From contig CM035233.1 of NCBI GenBank assembly GCA_020226215.1, forward strand, positions 8,866,001 through 8,930,000: a DNA stretch of 64,000 bases. The letters are read 5' to 3'. Positions 38,173-49,961 of the stretch are shown one piece after another. The first letter of the stretch is position 1. Each line of letters begins with the position of its first letter. Source of the DNA: Sindora glabra (lineage: Eukaryota; Streptophyta; Magnoliopsida; Fabales; Fabaceae). Under the pieces are notes generated by a model, which made no database searches, was not told the DNA's origin, and saw only the letters and a list, made by a program, of their open reading frames with translations. Position numbers and translations under genes: made by a program.

Positions 38173-39784
38173 TAAATTTGTAAAAATTAATTTAATAAAT
38201 ATGAAAAATTTAAAATTTAATTTTGAATCTCATTTTTATTATCTATAGCATTTTTTGCACTTATTATACTGCATAAAACTCTTTAAATTATTTATTTTTT
38301 ATATAATGCTTTTTTAAAAATTTATTTATTAACGATAAATTTTTCCAAGCTCATATTCTAAAACACCATAAGGCTTTAACCCTTAAAATTTGGGGGGAGG
38401 GGGGAAGAAAGCTTCTCACATGGAAAGATTCATATAAACAATCGGTCACAAGTAAGTGAAGTTTATACCACAAAATGAAATGTTATTTTTTCTATAAGAC
38501 TTTCAAGTTTTGGCCAGTACATAAGTGGTTGGAGGAAGAAAAATAAAGCTTAAAAGATGGTGGGTCTGCATTTCGTATGGGGGTAAGTAATAATTTTCTC
38601 CAATCTCCACTCAAGGATTAGTTATAGATTCACTAATTGATTCTGAAACTTTTTTCAAAACTTGTTTGATTGTGATTTAAAAAATTTTTATAAACAATTA
38701 TATGTTCATAATTCAGATGTGAAAGCAGAACATGAGTTGTGATCTTTATTTTTTCATCAGAATTTTTAATTTTTTTACAATAATAAAGGTGACAAAATTA
38801 TTAAACTGATTAAACACTAAAGAACCTAGAATTAAATTTAAAATGTAATGAAAGAAAAAGTTTTCAAAAATTATAAATATCACTTGAATCAAAGTTTTGA
38901 ATAAAAATTTTAATGAAAAAAATGTTAACTTTTCTTTTCAAATTAATTAACATTCGATGTGATTATTCTAAAAAATTATTATTATTATTATTAATTGTTA
39001 CGAAAAAAAAGTCACCAGAAACTTATGTGGCTTCAGAGGTATTAACATGTGAATTAATTATCTGAATATAGCGAGCAGCCATTCACAGCAGAAGTAAATG
39101 CGAAAAAGAGAGCTGTGCTCAATTAATTTCTGAGTCCATCTAATAAATTTTTTACTCTCTTTTTTTTTTTTTTTTTTTGGTGTGGGGTTATTTCAAGTCC
39201 CGCAGCAGAATTTGATTAATCAGCCATATTAATTCCTAATTATGCCCTAATTTTTCAATACCATCCGGTCTTCCCTGCCTTTGATGTAGAGGAATTTGAA
39301 AAAGAAGCTGCTTTTGGTTTTATTCATGAAGATAATATAGAGTTGAATATATAGTTGTACAAGATTCTGAAAAATTCTAACCTAACTCTGTGATGAAACG
39401 CTGGGGATAAGATAATACAAATTAAAAGATAAATATATAATTTTTTTATCGAGATAAGTCAGGAATCTCTCATATATCTTAATATTAATAAAAAAAAATA
39501 AAGAGATAAATCTTTAACTTCCTATTCTATAGATAATAATAATAATAATAATAATAATAAAATTTTTAAGTTGATGCATTGAACTCTTGCTTAGTGCATG
39601 AAATGATAGTTAATCATACGCTAGCTCTCATCGACGAAGACTTAAATACAGTCCACACGGAAGATAAATGAAAGGATCGAATATAAACAGGGTAATGGGT
39701 GGGACTTTATATTAAAAAATTTTAGGAATTGTCATAAAATTTTAATATAAAAGTTATAAAAATTATATATTTTTTTATGTAAAG
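38173..39784. repeat. Large unit, copy R4, first part
   Basis: This joins copia-A directly at 'aaatctata|aatttg' and carries the unit landmarks 'ttttttgcacttattatact' (38250), the G-run block (38387), 'gtgggtctgcatttcg' (38559), 'gagtccatctaataaa' (39131), 'taccatccggtcttcc' (39259) and 'gggtaatgggtgggac' (39690). It includes (ATT)/(AAT) microsatellites at about 38978-38992 and 39536-39560. It breaks at 'atgtaaagttttt', where copia-C is inserted. Confidence 0.75.
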
Positions 39785-39789
39785 TTTTT

Positions 39790-40038
39790 TAACAAATGTA
39801 ATTATTGTTGTAATCTTTTGTATCTCCTTCTAATAATAGATGTGTACAATATATATAAATCGAGAACAAATTTCCAAATTTTCTATTCCTAGAATCTTTC
39901 CTGATATGCATTGATCATGATTGATCATGATATCTACAAGATTTTTCAAATATCAATAATGAAATAATAATGAGATAATTAACATAATTAAGATGATTCT
40001 CCTAAATAATTACTATAATTAATATGATTCTCCTAATA
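39790..40038 (-). repeat. 3' LTR of copia-C
   Basis: 249 bp. It contains the short palindromic direct repeat 'ttgatcatgattgatcatga' that is also found in the 5' LTR. Confidence 0.92.
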
Positions 40039-40050
40039 CTCCTCCTCAAG
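40039..40050 (-). other. Polypurine tract of copia-C
   Basis: CTTGAGGAGGAG on the minus strand directly abuts the LTR start. Confidence 0.8.
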
Positions 40051-41492
40051 TTGGCGCATGAAAATCTTGAATGCCTAACTTACCCAAAAGAAAGTCAAAT
40101 TGTTGTTTCCCAAGAGCTTTAGTTAAGATATCTGTAAGTTGATTGTAGGTTTGTACATGCATAGTGGCAATATTGCCAGCTTGAATTTCATCACGAATGA
40201 AATGACAATCTACCTCAATATGCTTGGTGTGTTCATGAAATACCGGATTAGTTGCGATATGAATGGCTGCTTGACTATCACAATAGAGTTGCATAGGTTG
40301 AGTGTGTGGTACCCATAAATCACTTAGAAGAGTTTTAAGCCATTTCAATTCACAAGTTGTAATAGTCATAGACCTATATTCAACCTCTGCTGAGGAACGG
40401 GAAACTATGGCCTGCTTTTTAGTTTTCCAGGATATAGGGGACTGGCCTAATAAAACAAAATATCCTGTTAATGAGTGTCTACTAAGAGGATAACTAGCTC
40501 AATCAGAGTCACAATAAACATATAGGCATAAATCACTATCTAACCGAAGAAAAATCCCTTGTCCTGGATTAGCTTTCAAATATCGAACCACTCTTATTGC
40601 AACATCCCAATGTCCCTGACAAGGACAATGCATGAATTGAGTTAGGATGTGCACAGAGTAACTAAGTTCAGGCTGAGATATGGTTAAATAAATAAGTCTC
40701 CCAATGAGATGACGATATTTCTCTGAATCCTCCAAAATAGCTCCATTAGCAAGGGCTAATCCATGATTTTTCTCAAAAGGAAAACTAGTCAGTTTAGCTC
40801 CCAACAACCCAGTTTTCTGAGATAATATCCAAAGTATATTTACGTTGACACAAGAAAATCCCTTGAGGTCCTCGAGCCACCTCAAGATCTAAAAAATACT
40901 TCAAAGAGCCAAGATCCTTCATGTAGAAACATGTACTAAGATACTACTTAAATCGTTCAATCACATCTTCATTGTTCCCTGTAATGATAAGATCATCAAC
41001 ATATACTAGAACACTTAAAATCACATTCCTTTCATGATAAGTGAAAAGTGAGTAATCGGCATGGGATTGTTTGAACCCATATTTCTTCAATGCAGTAGCA
41101 AGTTTTACAAACCAATTTTGTGGTGCCTGCCTTAAGCTATAAAGAGACTTCTGAAGCTTGCACACTTTCTTAGGATTAGTACTAGAAAAGCCAGGAGGTA
41201 ATTGCATATAAACTTCCTCATCCAGATCACCATGTAGGAAAGCATTATGAATATCCATCTGATATAGTATCCATGATCAAGCAGCAGCAACAGCTAAAAG
41301 TGTTTGAACTGTAACCATCTTTGCAATTGGTGCAAAAGTCTCATTATAATCAATTCCTTCTTTTTCACTATCTCCTTGAACAACTAGTCTCGCCTTATGA
41401 CGTTCCACGGTCCTATCTGATTTATACTTAATCTTATACACCCATTTGTAACCAATAGCTTTCTTTCCAGGTGGAAGTATTGTAGGTACCAT
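40046..41492 (-). pseudogene. Copia-C reverse transcriptase and RNase H, interrupted
   Basis: RT begins at 41277-41492 ('GYKWVYKIKYKSD', 'KEGIDYNETFAPIAK'). It continues at 40944-41258 with 'MDIHNAFLHGDLDEEVYMQL', 'LYSLRQAPQNWF' and the catalytic LVYVDDLIITGNN. The connection to RNase H is at 40499-40885 ('RLIYLTISQPELSYSVHIL'), and RNase H follows at 40046-40369 ('LYCDSQAAIHIATNPVFHE', 'HIEVDCHFIRDEI', 'LTDILTKALG'). Stops separate the frames, for example between 40369 and 40499 and near 40900. The motif set is that of Ty1/copia RVT_2 and RNase HI. Confidence 0.92.
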
Positions 41493-41588
41493 TCTTTTTT
41501 AAAGCATCTATTTCTTCTTTCATGGCTTTGCACCATAAAGGGTCTCAAACAGCGTCTGAGAATCGAGATGGCTCATGCCTAGAAGTCA

Positions 41589-42868
41589 CTACTGCAAGAA
41601 ATTATCTATGTTGCATAGAAAAATTACTATAGTCACATAGTGTGCAATAGGGTATAACGTACCTAAGGATTGTGATGGAATGAGTGCCTTAGCAGTGGGG
41701 TCATTAACGTAATGCACAGTGTGACATAGATAATCTTTAAGCTTGCTTGGTGGATGACATTCTCTGTAAGCTCGACCAAGAGGTTCATTTATAGGTGGTG
41801 CTAGCACAATATTCTCATCGAAGGATTTAGATTTGAACCCTCTTGTACCTCCCTAATGTGTCCCTCAACTTCACTACTCCCTCTTACGCCAGGCATACTT
41901 GTGCTAGATTCATCAATGAAAGGACATCCATCATTCCATAAGGTTTGTGTGGGGGCATGAGATTCATTTTCTATATAAGAGTGATCAATGAAAGGAAACT
42001 CATTTTCACAAAAGACAACATCACAAGACTTAAAGTATTCCTTACTCTCTAAGTCATAAAGACGCCATCCTTTTTTTCCATAAGGATATCCTGCAAAAAT
42101 GCATTTCCGACTTCTCTCACCAAACTTATCCTTTTGGCGGGGTTAATTGTGGGCATAACATAGACACCCAAAAGTGTGAATATGAGAATAAATAAAGGTT
42201 TTACCAAACAATACTTCATGAGAACTTTTACCTTTATGAAGAGTGGTAGGAGTGCGATTTATCAAGTATCCTGCAGTAAGAATACATTCTCCCCAAAATT
42301 CAATAGGTAGATTAGCTTGAAATCGGAGAGCTCGTGCTACATTTAAAATATACCTATGTTTTCTCTCCACACGGCCATTCTGTTGAGGGGTGTCAACCAT
42401 GGAAGTTTGATGAATTACTCCGTGTTCAATGAAATAGGATTTCAAGACTTTAAATTCAGCTCCATTATCACTTCTCACAATTTTCACGGACTTGTTAAAC
42501 TAAGTTTTCACCATAGCAAAAAAATTTTTAAGAATATTCCCAACTTCACTTTTTTCTGCCAATAAATAAATCCACACAGCACGAGAAAAGTTATCCACAA
42601 TGGTTAAAAAATAAGAAGTACCACAAGAAGAACGAACACGATAAGCACCCCACACATCACAATGTAATAAATCAAAGGGTTCAATGGCTTTATTTTGACT
42701 TGGAATAAAAACATCTCTTATTTGCTTAGCTCTTAAACAAATATCACAAACTTTCTCATGTTTATCACTAATTTGAATACCAAGAAGTAAATTAACTATT
42801 TGACTTGCAGGATGTCCCATACTTCTATGCCACATGGTAAAAGAATTAGTTCCACTTGCTTTGCACAC
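41589..42868 (-). pseudogene. Copia-C integrase, interrupted
   Basis: The pre-integrase HHCC part 'MWHRSMGHPASQIVNLLL' and 'CDICLRAKQ', then the core 'FDLLHCDVWGAY' and 'TIVDNFSRAVWIYLL', lie in 42500-42868. The rest, 'IVRSDNGAEF', 'TPQQNGRVERKHRYILN' and 'FWGECILTAGYLINRTP', lies in 42143-42487. The D-D-E residues (HCD, RSDN, ERKH) are visible, so catalysis was lost by frame breaks rather than by active-site change. The 41589-42142 part is the eroded C-terminal linker. Confidence 0.92.
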
Positions 42869-42918
42869 CTAGACAAAGGTCATTGTGCGAAAATGATAAA
42901 CCCCATTCTGCTATTCAC

Positions 42919-43457
42919 TCACACCATCACTATCCTTGAAGTGCGATCCTGTATTACACATAATTTATTAAAAAAAGTGACTACACAATTTGATTCATAT
43001 ATCAATTGAGGGGAAGGAATAAGGTTGCACATTAAATTGGAGACATATAACATATTATTCAAGGTTAGGCCTTTCCTAAAATTTATTATTCCTTCCTTAT
43101 CTGCAATTGAATTTCTTCTATCAGGTAGCCTAATCGAACAAGGTGAGACATCAACTATATTTGTGAACAAACTTATATCACTTGTCATATGATTTGAAGC
43201 TCCTATATCCAACAACCAAGAATTTTTGACTTGCTTACCAGTGAGTTTTTCAATGGATGTAATATTCTTGTGGCTGTTAAGAATGTTTAGTAGAGCTATC
43301 TATTGATCATCGCTTAACGCAGGAAAGGATTCACGTTCATCAGTGACTCCTCTTATTTGCAAGGTTGTTGTACTGTAAGCTTGCTGCATTTATGCAGCAT
43401 TAGCCTTCTTCATGTCTTACCCGACCATGATCACGCAGCGATCAGGTTGCCCTGCCA
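42919..43457 (-). pseudogene. Copia-C protease and gag stub
   Basis: The protease active site reads LDIGASNHMTSD, with Ile where the catalytic D-T-G motif has Thr. Upstream, towards the PBS, a short stretch with stops can be read that includes 'QVKNSW' and 'YSTTTLQIRGVTDE', but no Gag core or CCHC knuckle. Elements of this kind normally have about 1 kb of gag here, so I infer an internal deletion. Confidence 0.75.
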
Positions 43458-43468
43458 CTCTGATACCA
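43458..43468 (-). other. Primer-binding site of copia-C
   Basis: TGGTATCAGAG on the minus strand immediately follows the 5' LTR end TTTGTTA. It matches the initiator-Met tRNA 3' end. Confidence 0.93.
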
Positions 43469-43711
43469 TAACAAATATAATTATTGTTGTAATCTTTTGT
43501 ATCTCCTTCTAATAACAGATGTGTACAATATATATAATTCGGGAAGAGAATAAATTCCTAAATTTTCTATTCCGAGAATCTTTCCTGATATGCATTGATC
43601 ATGATTGATCATGATATCTACAATATTTTTCAAATATCAATAATGAGATAATTAACATAATTAAGATGATTCTCCTAAATAATTACTATAATTAATATGA
43701 TTCTCCTAATA
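43469..43711 (-). repeat. 5' LTR of copia-C
   Basis: 243 bp, colinear with the left LTR, with small indels in the middle of the LTR and scattered substitutions. Confidence 0.92.
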
Positions 43712-43716
43712 TTTTT

Positions 43717-44304
43717 CTTTTTCATGTTTTGTAAGCTTTTCACTTAAGCCACTGTAGATGATTTTTTTTTTTTACATTTTACTTTTTTCATATCTTAAGT
43801 TCAATTTCATTTTTGTGAGGTTAGTGACTTTGTTACTATCATTAAATAAAATTCCAATATATTAGAGGAAATCATCATTACATCATTTAAATTACTGCAT
43901 TAAGAAAAAATGGAGAAAGGAATAAACTTTTTTTAAATTAACTTGTCCTAATCTTGAGTGACAGCCTACGCTTTCCTTTCTTTGTATCTTTATCGAATAA
44001 GGCTTATCATAGACATGTACCTTTTCGGGAATAAACTTTTTTCTAAATTAAATGGTCCCAATCCTGAATGATAGCCTACACTTTCCTTTCTCTGTGTCTT
44101 AATTGAATAAAGCTTATCATATACATATGCCTTTCCACTTAATTTGCAAGAATCTTCCTAACCAATTAGGCACAAGTCAAGTCTATATCTCATGACACTT
44201 ATGCCTTAACATTAAGGGCGAAACTACAATGAAATGATCGAGAGTTAAATTAAAATTTATTAAAAATTTTGGGATGTTAAGCATAAATTCTATATAAAAA
44301 TAAT
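43717..44304. repeat. Large unit, copy R4, middle part
   Basis: This resumes R4 exactly where copia-C split it ('ctttttcatgttttgtaagc'), jumps at about 43860 over the j-k-l blocks, and continues to the copia-B insertion site. It contains a local tandem duplication of about 110 bp: 'ggaataaactttttt' recurs at 43919 and 44028, each followed by a 'cctttct' block and 'gcttatcata'. Confidence 0.75.
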
Positions 44305-44309
44305 GAAAA

Positions 44310-44736
44310 TATTAATAATTTTGGTGGATTATATATACATTATTTATTAATGAAAAGGTTATTATTAATTAGACATTATATAATATAATTAATGGGCAGG
44401 TGGACACTTAAGTCTAATACTAATAAAATAGATATAAATCCTATGATGGATAGAACCGATAACTTGAATTAATTTATAAATATGGGATTCTTATTTCATA
44501 TCTCTCAAATTTAAGATTATATGTTTTATCAGTCAAAAGCTATTGCTCAAAGATAAAGAGATTGTCGAAGATAAATTCTCCTACACTCTAAACAATTACT
44601 GAGAAGGCTTGTTTTATGGATGTTAGGTATTTATGAAATCCTAAATTACAAGAATTAATTAATATGTACTTTCTCTTTTCTAGCATATACAATCAAAAGC
44701 CATGATCATTTGAATTTTCTACAAATATTTCTTACA
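44310..44736 (+). repeat. 5' LTR of copia-B
   Basis: About 427 bp, TATTAATAATTTTGG...TTCTTACA. The canonical TG start has mutated to TA; the 3' LTR keeps TGTTAATAATTTTGG. Confidence 0.85.
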
Positions 44737-44738
44737 AC

Positions 44739-44751
44739 TGGCATTAGAGTC
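44739..44751 (+). other. Primer-binding site of copia-B
   Basis: TGGCATTAGAGTC, a diverged initiator-Met-type PBS at the same place as in copia-A. Confidence 0.7.
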
Positions 44752-46440
44752 AAGTTTTGACTTTTTATTATGGTAGATTTTAGAGGAAATTTGAATAGTT
44801 ATTTTTGGCCTTCTTATAGAAATTTATGTCAATGATGAATTAATGAGTTGCTGTTGTATATGCATTGGTATTACAGAATATATAAACATATGCCTCCATG
44901 ATTATGCTTGGATTTTTGTAATTCAGCAATTTTGGTTATATGTGTAAGTCTTGTATTTTTTCTACCATGATTAGTTTGTATGATTGTATATATGTAGAAA
45001 ACATATTTAAAATTCATAAGGTATGTAGGTGTGGCTATAGTAAGAGGGAAAAGTTTATAAAACACAATCTAATGTGAAACCTATAAGAAATTTGAAATTG
45101 GACCTTGAAATCTTAATAGAAATCACATAAGATACTATGAAATAAAAAAAATTTCAAAAACGCACTATGAGGACTAAACCACCATTGAAAAATCTTTAAT
45201 TTTATTTGGAGTAGATAGAAATTAAGAAAAGAGGTGTGGATGATTATAATCAGGTTTATTAAGGGGATTATAGTGGTGTGAGAAGCATAAAACACAAATA
45301 TCTTTTTCCTTTGAAAACTGTTAACTTCTATAACCAAAAGCCTCATATTTTGAAATTTTGAAACTTCAAAATTCTAGGTGGTTTTGGGCTAGAAACCAAT
45401 AGATTAGGTAATGGAAGGTTGGATAGGAGATTTTAGGTTAAATTTGCCTAAAAAATTATGTAAGAATGGCCTGGAATCAAGTGGGTCAAGACTAGCTAAA
45501 ATCGAGTTAAAACCAAGTCACATAATAGACATGTGTGTTGCTTTAAGCTAGAAAAGAAGATGAATAATATGCATGGGTGCACAATCAGTCGCTTAGCCAG
45601 CATGTAGGGGCCACATGCCACTTAGCAACGATGAAAATGCTATTGTGTTTCACTCTCTAAGCATTCTTTGATGGACTTTTTTATTTTTTATTTGAAAAAA
45701 TAATTTTAATTATTTTTATCAATTTTATTTGAATATTCAAATGGGCTTGTTTTAAGTTCAAAATTTTCTTTTGTATTTTTTTGAGATATTGCCCATCGTT
45801 TGAAATTTTTGTGGAACTTTTAGATATCGTTTGAATATTTTAATAATTTTTTAAGTGTTGTCTCAATAAATATTATCTACAAAATTACTTGCATTATGCT
45901 ATGAAAATTTTGTGTGATTGCATACCTACCTTCATGGGGCCAATTGCATGAGTTTTTTTGTTGGATTTTGATAAAAAATTATTTTAAAAGGGAGAGATTG
46001 TATTAATGATATTAAATGCTTTTTAGTATTATATTATTGATATAGTTTCTTAACTATAGTGCAAGTGTAGAATTGAGTGTTATGCATTTAAAATACTTAA
46101 TTGCTATTCGGTGTTAGTTTTTAGAAGTGTGACATTTAATTCTTGTATTGTGTTTTAAAGTCTAAAAAACACTTCGATACTTAGTTTTATAACATAATAT
46201 TGTGTAAGGTTGCATTTAAAGTGAGGAAAACATTCGCATGATTACATTGCATTAATGGTTGATATGTTTTTCCTCAGTCATTATGCAACAAAACTCCAAA
46301 ATGATGCTAAATTAGACAATAAAAGAGGACTAAGTCAATATCTATTCTGAATGCAATTTAGTGGATTTGCCATCAGATATGTGGTGGCTAGATATTATTT
46401 CCATAATCCACATTACTAATTCTTCCTAATCATTGAAAAA
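44752..46440 (+). other. Copia-B leader and deleted gag region
   Basis: Homologous to copia-A 25419-26580 and then, after an internal deletion at about 45895, to copia-A from about 36605. No readable gag. Small open frames here on either strand show no family resemblance. Confidence 0.6.
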
Positions 46441-48323
46441 TTCTAGAAAATTAGATAATGGTGAATTAATTGTTAAAGTGAGAAATGGAAAGAAAGTAGG
46501 AATAGAGCTTGTTAAGGATATGTTTCTATAGTTGTCTAATGGATATGAGTTGGTATTGAAAGATATAATCTTTGTACCTTCTATGAAAGGAACCTAATAT
46601 TAGTTGTAGCATTGAATTTTCAAGGGTATTCTTATAATTTTAAAGGTAAGAGAATGAATATATTCCAAGGCTTAACCATAATAGGCACTAGTGAATTAAC
46701 AAATAAACTATAAGGATAAGCCTAGATTTAATTTACCTCAATATTGTTAATATAGTCTTCAGGAAGAAGAGAAATAGAATCAAAGAAAACTCCTAAATGC
46801 TATAGCTTATATATCTATTTCCAAAGATTAAATTCTGAGGTTGATCAGAAAGGGTGCTTTACATAATCTTGATCTCTATAATGTAGATACTTGTGTAGAT
46901 TGTATTAAACAGAAGCTCACTACCAAGGTCAGAGAGGGAAAGAGAGTTAGAATATAAGAGAAACTAGAACTTATTCATACTAACATCTATAGTCCCATCA
47001 CACTTACAATAATGGGAGTTCAAAGATATTTTATCACTTTCATTAGCAATTAGTTATGGTTCATATGGATAGAGTTACTTATGGAATAGTCAGAGCCCTT
47101 GGATGCATTTAAGACATTTAAAGTAGTAGTCGAGTTTAAATACAATAAGAAAATTAGATGTGTTAATTCAAATTGAAGAGGAGAGTACTATGATAAATAT
47201 GATAGGACTGGGAAAAACCTAGGTCCTTTTGCCAAGTACCTGTAAGAATATGGCATTGAAGCTAGTTATATTATGTAGGGTACATCAAAACTGATTGAAA
47301 TAGGTAAAAAGAGAAATAAAATACTCCTTGATATGGTTAGATGTATGCTTTCCTATTCTATACTTTTGGATTTCTTATAGGGAGAAGCATTAAAGGTTAT
47401 AAGCTATATACTAAATCAAGTACCAAGCAAATCTATACCTATGACTCCATATGAATTGTTGAATGGCAAGAATTTAACTTTGAGTCATTTCTGTGTTTGG
47501 GGCTATAATCTGAAAGCGAAGCTATAAAATCTTACTACTAGGAATCTTGATTCTAAAATAACATCTAGATTTTTTATTGGTTATTACATTGGCTATAAAG
47601 GTAATAAGGTCTATTGTTTAACTTATACTATCTAGGTTATTAAATTTGATAAAGCCACTTATTTTGAGGATAAGTTAAATAGTAAAGGTCAAACACTATA
47701 GATTACACATTTAAAAGAAGAAAGAAATGTCATTCCTTGAATGTCTCAATATGTTAGTTCTTCATCTTTAGGTCCTTAATAACATGTTATGTTATAGCCT
47801 TTGAAGGAAGATTAGGACTTTGATATAAAGGTTCATTTGAAAAGATCCTTTAAAGAGCATAGAATGATAATATCAAATGATTACATAATGTATTTGTAAA
47901 AGCATGAGTATGATCTAAATGAAAATACTGATCCCATTACATTCTTTTAGAAGTCTTTGGTTCTAATTCTCCTCAGTAGATCACTATAATGAAGGATGAA
48001 CTAGCTTTAATGGATAAAGACCAAGTATGAGATCTAGTGGAATTAACTGCAAATTACAACTCGATTGAATATAAATAGGTCTTTAAGACTAAGCATGATA
48101 CTTGCAAGTAGATTGAGAGATATAAAGTTAAACTTGTGGCTAAAGACTACACTCAAAGACAAGGAGTGGATTATAAGGAAACTTTTTCATCGATATTGAA
48201 AAAAAGGATTCTTACAAAATTATTAGGACTTTTATTAGTCACTTTAATCTAGAGTTGCACCAGATGGATATGAAAATAGCATTCTTGAATGGTGATTCTT
48301 CTAAAATTATGTACATAAAGTAG
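46440..48323 (+). pseudogene. Copia-B pre-integrase, integrase and RT start, heavily broken
   Basis: Translating through stops gives 'VGIELVKDMFL' and 'FVPSMK' (46490-46600); then the integrase core with 'LELIHTNIYSPIT', 'QRYFITFI' and 'AFKTFKVVVEFKYNKKI' at about 46960-47160; 'PFAKYL', 'LKVISYILNQVPSKSIPMTP' (47390-47450) and 'LSHFCVWGYN'; and the RT start 'RYKVKLVAKDYTQRQGVDYK' near 48117. The first catalytic Asp (HTD) is Asn and the second (SDR) reads S-N-stop at 47171-47176. Confidence 0.85.
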
Positions 48324-49961
48324 TGATTACAATGCCATTATATACCAAAATTATATTAGAAATTGGTTGGCTATAAAATAATACAATAAATTGGCACAAT
48401 TAGGTCATATCCCTAGTGATCCCATAATATTATCTTTTCTAATTAAATTTCTAATAATATTTATGTGATTGCTAAATTATGAGCACACTAAGAATGAAAG
48501 AAACTAATGTAGATAGAATGCAAATGCAAATAAAATAAAATACTATAACAAAATGCAAAATGTAGCCATAGAATGCAATATGCAATAATATGTAGTATGC
48601 AAAATAGAATTAGAATTAGGGAGATTTTTCAATTTAAATTGAATTAAATGTATTAAGCAAAATAAAAATACAAAGTAAACAACAAGAAGGAAAAATTAAT
48701 GTATTAAACAACCGATTCAAGGAATTAAAAGTTGCAGTTTGGATTAATTATTGATCAATTAGGATTTGATTTCTTTAATTAATTCTTTAATCTTGAATTA
48801 TCCAAAATCCTTACAATAATTCATAAATCCTATACTAGATGATCACCTAGGATTTGATCCATTAAGATTAGCTAAATTAAATAATCATTATAATTTTCTA
48901 AGCTAGATTAAAATTGATTTAATGAAAGAATTCGATTAAATTGAGAAATTAAATTAAAAATCTCTAAATTAATCCCTCAATCTTCTGCCCCTATGTGTAA
49001 AATCATGATTTATCAACTATAATTTGATATCAAATAGCAAGGGATTAGAAATTACAAGGATGAACATCAATAACATCAAATCAACATCCAACACAAGTAA
49101 TTTGAAGAATTTAGCACAATTAAATAAGGAAAGAAGGAAATTAATTAAAGAAAGTTAACATTATAATTCATGATCTCATGATTTCGAAGAGGAGAGCCTT
49201 AAACTCTTTGAATCAATCACAAGTTTAAGCTTTCATTGGTAAATAACAAAAAAGAACATAAGGAGAGTAGAAACTGTTAGCTGAAGCTATAGAGAGGTCT
49301 AAATAGTTTAATGATTTCTCCCCATTTATTTTATTAAGCTAAAATCCTATTGGACTAAAATTGTCTATCTCTTAAGATTACAATAATAAGGCCTTCTCGA
49401 TTTTTAGAAGTCCAGACCTATTTTTAATAAGACAATTAATTTCAATAGTTACATTAGTGAATTCCTACATGTTTAACTTCTAAGTAGTTTAAGATCATTA
49501 AAATAAGGTAATTTGAGTAATCCATAAACATGAAAGTTGTAGGCTATATCTAATGGAAATTTGATTGCTGGTTTTATGTTAATTTGACCTTTATAGATTT
49601 AGATATGATTCAAAAATTGAGACAAGCTCAGTTGGGACAAAGACATGACTTCAATTTCTTAACCACATATAACCTCCAAAATATTTGAACTGGACTTAGG
49701 CCAAAACATAAGAATTATAGGTTTCTCTTTAAGCTTTTTAACAATATAAAGATCGTATTAATCCAACATCCAAAACTTAAGATATAGTTGAAAAACTAAA
49801 ATAGTATCAAAATCCAACATTCATCAAATAAGTTCAAAATATAATAAAATCAACCTTAAATTATAAAATAAGATTAATTCTATGAAATTAAGCATGTATA
49901 ATCCACTAAGAGACATAAAATAGGAAAAAATAAAATAGTAAATATTTTTCTCATCAAGTAG
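48319..49961. mobile_element. Solo LTR (48324-49956) with target duplication AGTAG
   Basis: The RT of copia-B is interrupted between 'atgtacataaagtag' and 'aagtagctaaatgg'. The 1633-bp insert starts TGATTACAATG and ends CTCATCA, so its ends are TGAT...ATCA. It is flanked by AGTAG at 48319-48323 and 49957-49961. Removing it restores the RT reading 'GFILEGKEHLVCKLKK'. TG...CA ends, a 5-bp duplication and the absence of coding sequence fit a solo LTR left by recombination between two LTRs. The parent family is unknown. Confidence 0.85.

Larger units (their letters stand above)
39790..43711 (-). mobile_element. Copia-C: 3.9-kb Ty1/copia element lacking most of gag
   Basis: Short LTRs (39790-40038, 249 bp; 43469-43711, 243 bp) are flanked by the target duplication TTTTT (39785-39789 and 43712-43716). 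The PBS directly abuts the 5' LTR on the minus strand and a polypurine tract abuts the 3' LTR. LTR ends read TATTAG...TTGTTA rather than the canonical TG...CA. The order protease, integrase, RT, RNase H is readable on the minus strand with many stops. Only about 240 bp lies between PBS and protease, so the Gag coding part, including the zinc knuckle, has been deleted. Confidence 0.92.
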
